Of a stretch of 20,324 nucleotides of DNA, positions 15,901 through 20,324 are shown one piece after another. Numbering within the stretch: position 1 is the stretch's first letter; every line of letters begins with the position of its first letter. The DNA is from Gp7-AA10 sp035516895 (GTDB lineage Bacteria; Acidobacteriota; Thermoanaerobaculia; Gp7-AA8): the NCBI GenBank assembly GCA_035516895.1, contig DATIZY010000135.1:1-20324 (forward strand), in the 5' to 3' direction. A program made the position numbers and the translations under genes. A model generated the notes under the pieces. The model was not told the origin of the DNA and searched no databases. It saw nothing but the letters and a program-made list of their open reading frames with translations.

Positions 15901-16628
15901 TCGCATATCGCGGAGCGTGCGGATCGGCGACGGCTTCCGTCAACGTCTCGCTCGAAGCGCCGCGCCGGCTGATTCTGCCGGTGATCGGATCGGGCTCGGG
16001 TGCGTTCGGCTCGTTGTTCCGCACGCGGCTGCAGATCGAGAATCCGACTTCCGACGTGCTGCATGGAAGCATCCGCGTCCGTCCTGCGGGCACGGTGCAA
16101 TCGGACAGCGACGCGAGCCTGCCGTTCACCATCGCGCCGGGGCAGGTGGCGAAGTTCGATGACCTCATGGCAGGGATCGGCGCAATCGGAACGGGCGACC
16201 TTCTCGTCGACAACGGCGTCGTACCGCCGGCGGTCGTCACAGTGCTGAATGATGCCGGGGCGGCCGGAACGACGAGCGCGTCGTATGCGCCGATCGATGA
16301 CGCGACGGCACTGCGCCCCGGTTCGACGGCCGTGCTGCTCGCGCCGGAAGATCCGTCGACCGCGCGATTCAACATCGGCGTTCGGGCGCTCGACAGCGGA
16401 GCGACGATTCGATTCACCCTGCGCCACGGCGATGGATCCGCCGCGGCGACGATCACTTCGACCTACGGCAACGGAGTCCTCGACCAGCGTTCCGCGTCCG
16501 ATCTTTTCGGAACGGCAATCACGGGAGGAGACAGCGTAGAGATCACCGTCCTCGACGGCGCGGCGATCGTTTACGGTACGACGACCGACAATCGCACGAA
16601 CGATCCATCGATTCAGTTTGCGCGTTGA
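12855..16628 (+). CDS. Large secreted tandem-95 (cadherin/VCBS-like) repeat protein
   Basis: About 1257 residues. The start chosen is ATG 12855, inside the PilZ gene, giving a hydrophobic AAILFLIASLFAAAPARA signal peptide; the reading further upstream is PilZ shadow. Residues about 31-145 form an N-terminal beta domain (WGYDNTNVYDTTV, PGPSNRDQPITFAVGVHHHAF). About 145-866 hold eight Ig-like repeats of the tandem-95/Big_9 type, with PGVLANDSDPDGD and GSFTYTPAPLFHGTDSFTY motifs that suggest calcium binding. Two Ig-like modules follow (about 870-1030). The last 200 or so residues begin RRLILPVIGSGSGAFGSLF and end AIVYGTTTDNRTNDPSIQFAR. There is no LPXTG or PEP-CTERM anchor. It is likely exported and may act in adhesion or in the matrix. 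The repeats alternate two types and were partly duplicated recently. Confidence 0.8.
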   Translation: MASGGHDRAVHAGAAILFLIASLFAAAPARAGFGVQPFADCVTFDEFTNQIIVYWGYDNTNVYDTTVENAFNFFVPGPSNRDQPITFAVGVHHHAFTTVSDASASITWVLGEFYFTAQNDPSTYCNSGYPGFPTAQAQSLVTNRDTPLPITLMGSDSVAGPVGFSISSLPAHGTLSGSGSSYTYTPAPGYVGGDSFQYAAVDGFNTSLDVTVAITVLAVNRAPIAFPDGYSTAEEVALTVAAPGVLANDSDPDGDHVSIAAIGSPPAHGTLTLQPDGSFVYAPAPLFHGSDSFTYIATDGVLGSSAATVTINVAPVNHSPSASSAAINTNENTSVAVNLVASDADGNTLSYSVGTPSHGSLTGTPPSLTYAPASNYSGADSFTFKVNDGTIDSNLATVSIAVAAVDQRPVANADSYGATEEVPLTVAAPGVLGNDADPDSATITAALSTAPAHGSVTLNANGSFTYTPAPLFHGTDSFTYAANDGTLTSTPATVTINIAPVNHPPSASSAAINTSENTSVPVNLVATDVDGNALAYSVGTPLHGIITGTPPALTYAPAANYNGADSFTFKVNDGTVDSNTATVAIAVAPVDQRPVANADSYGASEETPLTVAAPGVLANDTDADSPAITAALASAPGHGTLTLNPNGSFTYAPAALFHGTDSFTYAANDGTLTSAPATVTINVAAVNHAPIAAASSVSTSENTPVAVTPVASDPDGDGVSINITRAPSHGHIGGSSFNLTYTPDSFFHGADSFSFVANDGKVSSTEATITIDVAFVNHPPVATADTYSVTASSLTVSAPGVLSNDSDPDGDAITARVIQAPSNGTLDLHADGSFTYTPATLPIETSFVYAVCDGSGLCTNATATLTSAGAGPVAIVSGDVTICANGTAVISLTLAGRAPWSVTWSDGLTQTYGSSSATRSVQPAATTIYSITSVSDATGSGHAYGSAHIEVDGPPPAPAISGTLTVPDGSVLQLEATAGYDHYQWLFQGSAIDGATGQTYIKPGVSASDTGTYSVIAYRGACGSATASVNVSLEAPRRLILPVIGSGSGAFGSLFRTRLQIENPTSDVLHGSIRVRPAGTVQSDSDASLPFTIAPGQVAKFDDLMAGIGAIGTGDLLVDNGVVPPAVVTVLNDAGAAGTTSASYAPIDDATALRPGSTAVLLAPEDPSTARFNIGVRALDSGATIRFTLRHGDGSAAATITSTYGNGVLDQRSASDLFGTAITGGDSVEITVLDGAAIVYGTTTDNRTNDPSIQFAR
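13800..14910 (+). repeat. Two-domain tandem duplication within the surface protein gene
   Basis: Repeat starts (V-N-H or V-D-Q motifs) fall near 13510, 13800, 14068, 14356, 14620, 14910 and 15180. Domains starting at 13800 and 14356 are near copies (both PSASSAAINT.ENTSV.VNLVA), as are those at 14068 and 14620 (both RPVANADSYGA.EE.PLTVAAPGVL). The unit of about 555 bp is therefore a pair of domains that has been duplicated. Confidence 0.75.
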
Positions 16629-16651
16629 GCCGTGATCACGCGACGATGGAG

Positions 16652-16676
16652 GCTGCGCTTCGCAATGAAGCGCAGC
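16652..16676 (+). terminator. Stem-loop after the surface protein gene
   Basis: GCTGCGCTTC at 16652-16661 and GAAGCGCAGC at 16667-16676 form a perfect 10-bp stem with a 5-nt loop, 23 bp after the TGA. Only TTCT follows, so the U-tract is short. It lies between two convergent genes and could stop transcription from either side. Confidence 0.4.
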
Positions 16677-16694
16677 TTCTCGCCGTGTGTCGTT

Positions 16695-16850
16695 CTACTT
16701 CTGTTTCGGCTTTTCCGCCGCCCGGAATGCCTGGCAGTTGCACGGCGCCAGGCCACCGCCGGAGGCGGACAACCCGATTCCATAGCCGCAGCGTCCGCTG
16801 CCGAGCTCGTGACGCGATTTCTCGTGACCGCATTTGCAGAGTTCAGTCAT
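16695..16850 (-). CDS. Small cysteine/histidine-rich protein, 51 aa
   Basis: I read a 51-residue protein starting MTELCKCGHEKSRHELGSG. It has C5-x-C7-x-H9, H14, C21, and then a C37-N-C39 pair followed by QAFRAAEKPKQK. The paired CxC motifs with two histidines suggest a small zinc-binding or zinc-ribbon-like peptide, perhaps using C5, C7, C37 and C39. There is no signal peptide. The gene is on the minus strand, 31 bp downstream of the small membrane protein, and converges on the surface-protein gene. I do not recognise a named family. The regular spacing of Cys and His over a short frame argues that it is real. No strong ribosome-binding site is visible. Confidence 0.6.
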   Translation of the reverse strand: MTELCKCGHEKSRHELGSGRCGYGIGLSASGGGLAPCNCQAFRAAEKPKQK

Positions 16851-16881
16851 GCAAACCGGTACGTGCGGCTTTCGCGCCGGA

Positions 16882-17181
16882 TCATGCCGGCGCGAGCCAG
16901 CCGATGACCGCGCCGCCGATCACGCCGATCGTCAGAATCGGCGCGTAGGCTTTCGTGACGATCGCGTCCGGAATGCTGATGAGCACTCCGACGATGACGC
17001 CGCGCAGCCAGCCGGCGACGGGCATCCTGGTGACGCCGATCAGAAATCCGATCGCGAAGCGACTGAAGAACGCGCCGAGCATCGCGGTCTTCTTGTTCGG
17101 ATGCTTCATCGGGATCATCAACGCGACATCGAGGAGACCGAAGATCAGTCCTGCGAGAAGTCCGAATGTCACTGGCTGCAT
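16882..17181 (-). CDS. Small integral membrane protein, 99 aa
   Basis: A 99-residue hydrophobic protein starting MQPVTFGLLAGLIFGLLDVALMIPM. It has about four membrane-spanning stretches (roughly 5-25, 38-55, 60-75 and 80-97) separated by short loops, one of them basic (KHPNKK). I do not recognise the family; glycine- and alanine-rich small membrane proteins of this kind are common and unnamed. The ATG at 17181 is preferred over an upstream in-frame start at 17214 because the extension lies in the divergent promoter region. TACAAT, a possible -10, lies just upstream on the minus strand. The Cys-rich peptide follows on the same strand, and imuA is divergent. Confidence 0.6.
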   Translation of the reverse strand: MQPVTFGLLAGLIFGLLDVALMIPMKHPNKKTAMLGAFFSRFAIGFLIGVTRMPVAGWLRGVIVGVLISIPDAIVTKAYAPILTIGVIGGAVIGWLAPA

Positions 17182-17199
17182 GAGCTGAATTGTACCCCC

Positions 17200-17228
17200 T
17201 TGTTTACGCCCCATTACCGCCCTATATT
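17200..17228 (+). promoter_or_regulatory. Sigma-70-type promoter for imuA-imuB
   Basis: TTGTTT at 17200-17205 and TATATT at 17223-17228 are separated by exactly 17 bp, a good match to -35 and -10 boxes. The predicted start lies about 12 bp before the imuA ATG. In other bacteria imuAB operons are controlled by LexA. I see no palindrome here that I can name as a LexA box. Confidence 0.55.
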
Positions 17229-17246
17229 GTCGGACGGCGACTCCCC

Positions 17247-18080
17247 ATGGCTGCCAGCGCTCGGCGTCTCGAATCGCAGTTTCGCCTCCCCACGGCTCCC
17301 CTCCCCGTCCTCGTTCCGCCTCTACGAGTTGTAGAGTCGGGGCTGTCCGAGAAGCTCAAAGCGATCAAGAAAGAGCATCGGCTGACCACCGGCAGCGAGC
17401 TCATCGACCTCCTCGAACGCCGGCAGCGAAGCCAGGTCGTCCCCACCGCACTCGAAAACATCGACGCGCTGCTCGACGGCGGACTTCCTCGCGGAAAAAT
17501 GATCGAGCTTGCCGGCAGAGGCGTGCGGCTGTCCATCGTCACCGCCGCACTCGCCTCCGCCACTTCCCTCGGTGAATCCGCCGCCTTCATCGACCTCGGC
17601 GACGCATTCGATCCACAGCTTGGAGAATCGGCGGGCATCCATCTCTACAGGATGCTCTGGGTGCGGCCGAAAACGATGAAGCAGGCGGTCGCAGCGGCGG
17701 AGATGGTGATCGCCACCGGATTTCAGCTCGTTGTGCTCGATGCGGGACTGCCGCCGCTGCGCGGGCGCGTCGCCGATGCAGCATGGGTGCGGCTCGCGCG
17801 TGCCGCGGAATCGCACGGCACCGCGCTTTTCGTCTCCACTCCCTATCCGCTGACCGGCACCACGTCCGAGGCGATGCTGCGCGCTGCAGCCGCACGCGGG
17901 AAATGGCGCGGCGGACTGCTCACCGGAATCGAAACGACGCTGCGATTGGAAAAACATCGAAGAAAAAAACCTGGAGAAAGCGTGTCGCTTCTCTTTGAAA
18001 CGAGCGAGCAGCGAGCGGCGAGCGGCGAGCGGGAAACCGCACCCTGCTCGCTGCCCGCCGCTCGACGCTCGCCGCTATGA
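17247..18080 (+). CDS. imuA: ImuA-like RecA-fold protein of a translesion synthesis cassette
   Basis: A 277-residue protein. After a basic N-terminal region comes LENIDALLDGGLPRGKMIELAGRGVRLSIVTAALASATSLGESAAFIDLGDAFDPQLGES. This copies the layout of the RecA core, but the Walker A loop is degenerate (AGRGVRLS, no GKT/S). A second strand follows in FQLVVLDAGLPPL. Such proteins lie upstream of imuB and support the ImuB-DnaE2 mutasome in SOS mutagenesis. The ATG at 17247 is preferred to an upstream TTG that lies before the -35 box. The natural end appears to be near SVSLLFE; the last 26 or so residues (TSEQRAASGERETAPCSLPAARRSPL) are translated heptamer repeat. TGA overlaps the imuB ATG by four bases. 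Confidence 0.78.
   Translation: MAASARRLESQFRLPTAPLPVLVPPLRVVESGLSEKLKAIKKEHRLTTGSELIDLLERRQRSQVVPTALENIDALLDGGLPRGKMIELAGRGVRLSIVTAALASATSLGESAAFIDLGDAFDPQLGESAGIHLYRMLWVRPKTMKQAVAAAEMVIATGFQLVVLDAGLPPLRGRVADAAWVRLARAAESHGTALFVSTPYPLTGTTSEAMLRAAAARGKWRGGLLTGIETTLRLEKHRRKKPGESVSLLFETSEQRAASGERETAPCSLPAARRSPL
18004..18072. repeat. Heptamer palindrome, GCGAGCG type, coding the ImuA tail
   Basis: The left arm is four words at 18004-18031 (GCGAGCA, then GCGAGCG three times). The right arm at 18045-18072 has four reverse words (TGCTCGC, TGCCCGC, CGCTCGA, CGCTCGC). The loop begins GGAAACCGC. It is read in frame as the last part of ImuA and ends 4 bp before the imuB ATG. It is the same family as the array at 8021-8090. 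Confidence 0.75.
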
Positions 18081-19732
18081 CGCGCATCGCCTGCTTTCTC
18101 GTCCCGATGTTTCCGCTCGCGGCGCGGCTGCGCAGCGAGCCGGAGCTGCTGAGCGAAGCCGTCGCGATCGTCGACGGCAGCGGCAACGCCGCGCACGTGG
18201 TCGCGGCGACGCGGCGCGCGCGAAAAAAAGGGATTCACGCCGGGCTGTCGCTGACGCAGGCGCGGTCGATCCTGCCGAAGCTCATCGCCCGCGGGCGCGA
18301 CGCCGCATGCGAGCGGACGGCGCAGGAAGCGCTGCTCGAAGTGGCCGAGACGTTTTCGCCGCGCGTCGAGGATGCCGGCGACGGAATCGTCTTCGCCGAC
18401 ATCACGGGAACCGAGCGGCATTTCGCGGAATTCGCGGACTCGTTGGCCGTTGGCCGTCCGCCGTCGACCGAGGAGAGCGCCGGGAAGTGCGAGCCGCGTG
18501 CGAACTCGGCCAACGGCCGGCGGTCAACAGTCAGCGAGGAAAGGCGCAGCGGGGAGCCAGACATCGATTCCCGCTCGCTGCTCGCCGCTCGCCGCTCGCC
18601 GGAAGAGCGGCTGGCCGTGGCCGCGGTCCGGGCCATCGAGGCGATCGGGCTTCCGGCCCGCGTTGGAATCGCCGCGAGCAAACTGGCAGCGAAAGTCGCC
18701 GCGGAGCTGCCGCAGACTCCGACGATCGTCGCGCAGGGCGAGGAAGCACAATTTCTCGCGCCGCTTCCGCTCGCGCGACTCTCGCCGGAGCTCGAGGCGG
18801 CAGCGATGCTGCAGCGCTTCGGCCTAACATCGATCGGCGATCTCGCCCGCCTTCCCGAGAACGAGATCGCCAGCCGGCTCGGCGAAATCGGACGCGATCT
18901 CCACTTCGCCGCGCGCGGCATCGATCCGCGTCCGCTCGTTCCGCGCGCAATGCCGCCCGAATTCCGCGAAGGGATGGAGATCGAATGGCCGCTCGTGGCG
19001 CTCGAGCCGTTTCTGTTCATCGCCAACGCGGCGCTCGACCGGCTGTCGAAGCGGATGGAGATCCAGGGCTTCGCGTGCACGCGCATCGAGTTCACGCTGA
19101 CGCTCGAGCCGGACGGCTACGACGCGCGCGCTCTCGATCTCCCCGCGCCGACGCGCGATGTGAAGACGATGCTGACGCTGATCCGCCTCGACCTCGAGAA
19201 GCGCCCGCCGGGCGCGCCGGTGATCGGCTTCACGTTCGTCGCGCATCCCGATCGCCCGCGGCGCGCGCAGCTGTCGCTGTTCGGTCCGGCGGCGCTGTCG
19301 CCGGAGAAGCTGGCGACGACGATCGCGAAGCTCATCGCGATGTTAGGCGAAGGGCGCGTCGGCGCGCCGGTGACGGTCGACGGACATCTTCCCGAGCGGT
19401 ACGACATCGCCGAATTCGCGCCCCCTCCCCCGCCCGACACGCGCCGCACCCCATCCCGCGCGCGGGGACTGCTCGCCGCGCGCGTCTTCCGGCCGCCGAT
19501 TCCGGCCGAAGTGATCACCGAAGGGGTGTCCATCGCATCGCTGCGCGGAGACAACATCGAAGGAAGCGTGCGGCTGTCGTCGGGCCCGTGGCAGATCGAG
19601 CAGGGATGGTGGAGCGAGCGGCCGCACGTGCGGCAGTACTGGGACGTGGAGCTCGACCGCGGCGGGATTTATCGCGTCTATCACGACGACGTCGCGAAGC
19701 AGTGGTTTGTGGATGCGAGATATGACCGGTGA
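18077..19732 (+). CDS. imuB: ImuB-like Y-family polymerase homologue with internal repeat insertion
   Basis: A 551-residue protein. The N-terminal part (CFLVPMFPLAARLR, AVAIVDGSGNAAHVVAATRRARKKGIHAGLSLTQA) aligns with Y-family palm and fingers but lacks the first catalytic Asp. The second acidic motif reads FADITG rather than SIDE, as expected for catalytically dead ImuB. A little-finger-like part and a C-terminal region follow. QLSLF at 398-402 matches the beta-clamp-binding consensus. ImuB is thought to bring the DnaE2 polymerase and ImuA to damaged forks. Residues about 122-174 are encoded by two heptamer arrays and interrupt the family alignment between AEFAD and EERLAVAAVRAIEAIG. The start overlaps the imuA stop. 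No dnaE2 is visible before the window ends. Confidence 0.85.
   Translation: MTRIACFLVPMFPLAARLRSEPELLSEAVAIVDGSGNAAHVVAATRRARKKGIHAGLSLTQARSILPKLIARGRDAACERTAQEALLEVAETFSPRVEDAGDGIVFADITGTERHFAEFADSLAVGRPPSTEESAGKCEPRANSANGRRSTVSEERRSGEPDIDSRSLLAARRSPEERLAVAAVRAIEAIGLPARVGIAASKLAAKVAAELPQTPTIVAQGEEAQFLAPLPLARLSPELEAAAMLQRFGLTSIGDLARLPENEIASRLGEIGRDLHFAARGIDPRPLVPRAMPPEFREGMEIEWPLVALEPFLFIANAALDRLSKRMEIQGFACTRIEFTLTLEPDGYDARALDLPAPTRDVKTMLTLIRLDLEKRPPGAPVIGFTFVAHPDRPRRAQLSLFGPAALSPEKLATTIAKLIAMLGEGRVGAPVTVDGHLPERYDIAEFAPPPPPDTRRTPSRARGLLAARVFRPPIPAEVITEGVSIASLRGDNIEGSVRLSSGPWQIEQGWWSERPHVRQYWDVELDRGGIYRVYHDDVAKQWFVDARYDR
18441..18599. repeat. Two nested heptamer arrays inside imuB
   Basis: The first array has CGTTGGC, CGTTGGC, CGTCCGC and CGTCGAC at 18441-18468, with a reverse arm of GGCCAAC, GGCCGGC, GGTCAAC and AGTCAGC at 18508-18535. 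The second has CGCTCGC, TGCTCGC, CGCTCGC and CGCTCGC at 18572-18599, and a decayed left arm is possible at about 18534-18555. The whole stretch is open in the imuB frame and adds about 53 residues. Confidence 0.7.
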
Positions 19733-19750
19733 GGTCTACGACGGGTAGAA

Positions 19751-19785
19751 GAATTTCGAATTTCGAATTTCGAATGAAGAATGAA
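19751..19785. repeat. Left arm, GAATTTC/GAATGAA heptamers
   Basis: Three GAATTTC then two GAATGAA words with no interruption; a perfect reverse complement of 20184-20218. Confidence 0.9.
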
Positions 19786-20166
19786 GAAATGGCAAAAGAT
19801 CACGATATCTACGACAGAGTCTTCGAATTTGCCTGCCGCGTTCTGCGCATGGATCAGGCACTTTCACGGAACCGTCGCATCAACCGGAATGCGATGAACC
19901 AATTGGTTCGCGCCGCGTCGTCAGTGGGTTCAAACCTCGAGGAAGCAAAAGCAGGCCAGACAAAAGCTGATTTCCACGCAAAGCTTCGCATCGCATTAAA
20001 AGAGGCACGTGAGTCACATTACTGGCTCCGATTAATCAGCCGATCAGGAGCAACTCGCGGGGATCGTATCGATCCGCTCGTGCAGGAAGCGAACGAGATC
20101 GTCGCGATCCTGACGACGATCGCAAAGAAAGCAAATCCACGCGATCCGGCGCCGCCGCATTCTTAA
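19774..20166 (+). CDS. Four-helix-bundle protein, 23S rRNA IVS / S23 family
   Basis: About 130 residues. The body DIYDRVFEFACRVLRMDQALSRNRRINRNAMNQLVRAASSVGSNLEEAKAG, then FHAKLRIALKEARESHYWLRLI and a terminal helix, carries the standard family signature (QL.RA..S...N..E, F...L.IA..EA.E...WL). In rRNA intervening sequences this small basic protein is encoded by the insert itself; related Avd proteins assist diversity-generating retroelements. Its biochemical role is otherwise unknown. The start is uncertain: ATG 19774 lies in the left heptamer arm, ATG 19789 follows it, and a GTG at 19729 overlapping the imuB stop is also in frame. The base composition is lower in GC than imuB, and codons differ from the neighbours, which suggests transfer. 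Confidence 0.85.
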   Translation: MKNEEMAKDHDIYDRVFEFACRVLRMDQALSRNRRINRNAMNQLVRAASSVGSNLEEAKAGQTKADFHAKLRIALKEARESHYWLRLISRSGATRGDRIDPLVQEANEIVAILTTIAKKANPRDPAPPHS

Positions 20167-20169
20167 TTC

Positions 20170-20218
20170 TTCATTCTTCATTCTTCATTCTTCATTCGAA
20201 ATTCGAAATTCGAAATTC
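20170..20218. repeat. Right arm, TTCATTC/GAAATTC heptamers
   Basis: Four TTCATTC then three GAAATTC words in register, starting 3 bp after the four-helix-bundle stop and ending at the base before the next ATG. It has two more inner words than the left arm. Confidence 0.9.
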
Positions 20219-20324
20219 ATGTCCCCCAAATTTCCCATCTCCTGCGAATACGACCACCTGGCGTTCGTGCCCGAGAAGTTCGGCGGCACGGAAAAAGAGG
20301 AGAAGCACGAGCGCGCGGCGCCGA
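20219..20324 (+). CDS. Unidentified protein, N-terminal fragment
   Basis: The first 35 residues of an open frame run to the window edge, beginning MSPKFPISCEYDHLAFVPEKFGG and then turning Lys/Glu-rich. Codon third positions are strongly GC, as in the flanking genes, which supports coding. I do not recognise it. It does not resemble the start of DnaE2, the usual third member of imuA-imuB cassettes. The ATG directly follows the right heptamer arm with no ribosome-binding site, so the true start or translation signal may have been altered by the element. Confidence 0.45.
   Translation, partial: MSPKFPISCEYDHLAFVPEKFGGTEKEEKHERAAP

Larger units (their letters stand above)
19751..20218. mobile_element. 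Candidate heptamer-flanked four-helix-bundle element, 468 bp
   Basis: The element has a 35-bp left arm at 19751-19785, three GAATTTC followed by two GAATGAA. Its exact inverted copy is at 20184-20218, and the right arm is longer, with four TTCATTC and three GAAATTC from 20170. Between them lies one small gene of the S23/IVP four-helix-bundle family. The element lies 18 bp after the imuB stop and ends at the ATG of the next gene. No transposase and no target duplication are visible, so mobility is inferred from structure only. Confidence 0.55.

Noticed and set aside
16632..16907. 91-codon plus-strand frame between the surface protein and the membrane protein
   Set aside because: Arg-rich, no family features, and opposite the Cys-rich small gene, which shows better coding character.
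17182..17246. LexA box upstream of imuA
   Set aside because: No GAAC-N4-GTTC, GTTC-N7-GTTC or other palindrome I can name is present; TTGTAC and TTGTTTAC lie in direct repeat but this is too weak.
17995..19725. 576-codon plus-strand frame overlapping imuB
   Set aside because: Arg/Ala-rich shadow of imuB in another frame.
19774..20166. Avd accessory gene of a diversity-generating retroelement
   Set aside because: The protein family is related, but there is no reverse transcriptase, template repeat or variable repeat in the window.
20219..20324. Start of dnaE2, expected after imuA-imuB
   Set aside because: The N-terminal sequence does not show the PHP-domain opening (HxHS-type) of DnaE2.

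Overview
The window is a GC-rich, gene-dense bacterial chromosome segment, probably from a Gram-negative soil or sediment lineage. My best guess is Acidobacteriota (Thermoanaerobaculia-like). This rests on the mix of families (tandem-95 surface protein with a C-terminal domain ending in a TTDNRTNDPS motif, a divergent RecA-like ImuA, and the zapA-rny-ymdB order). It is not proven by any marker gene here.

Layout. (1) Positions 1-882, plus strand: the tail of a molybdopterin oxidoreductase, a 61-aa unknown and a DinB-like protein, abutting or overlapping by a few bases. (2) 1000-3860, plus: a CPBP/CAAX-type membrane protease overlapped by ATGA with a large YfhO-like membrane protein. (3) 3814-5833, minus: a TPR-AIM24 fusion and a small secreted lytic transglycosylase. 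(4) 5900-6614, plus: a MazG-like pyrophosphohydrolase and a lone AraC-type DNA-binding domain. (5) 6611-10276, minus: zapA, a strong 6S RNA candidate, rny (RNase Y), ymdB and a shortened glycosyltransferase-2-like gene. This is a growth and RNA-turnover cluster. (6) 10339-12531, minus: a NarL-type response regulator and its histidine kinase. (7) 12613-16628, plus: a degenerate PilZ protein overlapping a 1257-aa secreted tandem-repeat protein. (8) 16695-17181, minus: a 51-aa Cys-rich peptide and a 99-aa membrane protein. (9) 17200-20324, plus: imuA-imuB, encoding a translesion-synthesis mutasome, then a 468-bp element that carries a four-helix-bundle (S23/IVP) gene between 35-bp inverted arms, then the start of an unidentified gene.

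The most unusual signal spans several of these regions. Short intercistronic gaps repeatedly contain arrays of 7-bp words, usually in inverted pairs. Each site uses a different word (AACTTCG, CCGCGTC, GGACTCA, GCAACCG, GCGAGCG, GTTGGCC, GAATTTC). Several end at, or within a few bases of, the next start codon. Three are read in frame as protein: the N-terminus of the YfhO-like protein, the C-terminal tail of ImuA, and an insert of about 53 residues inside ImuB. The four-helix-bundle element has arms of the same heptamer type, which suggests one shared process.

The second strong result is a fold of about 200 nt between zapA and rny with the architecture and 3' sequence signatures of 6S RNA. It was derived by hand pairing of the sequence.
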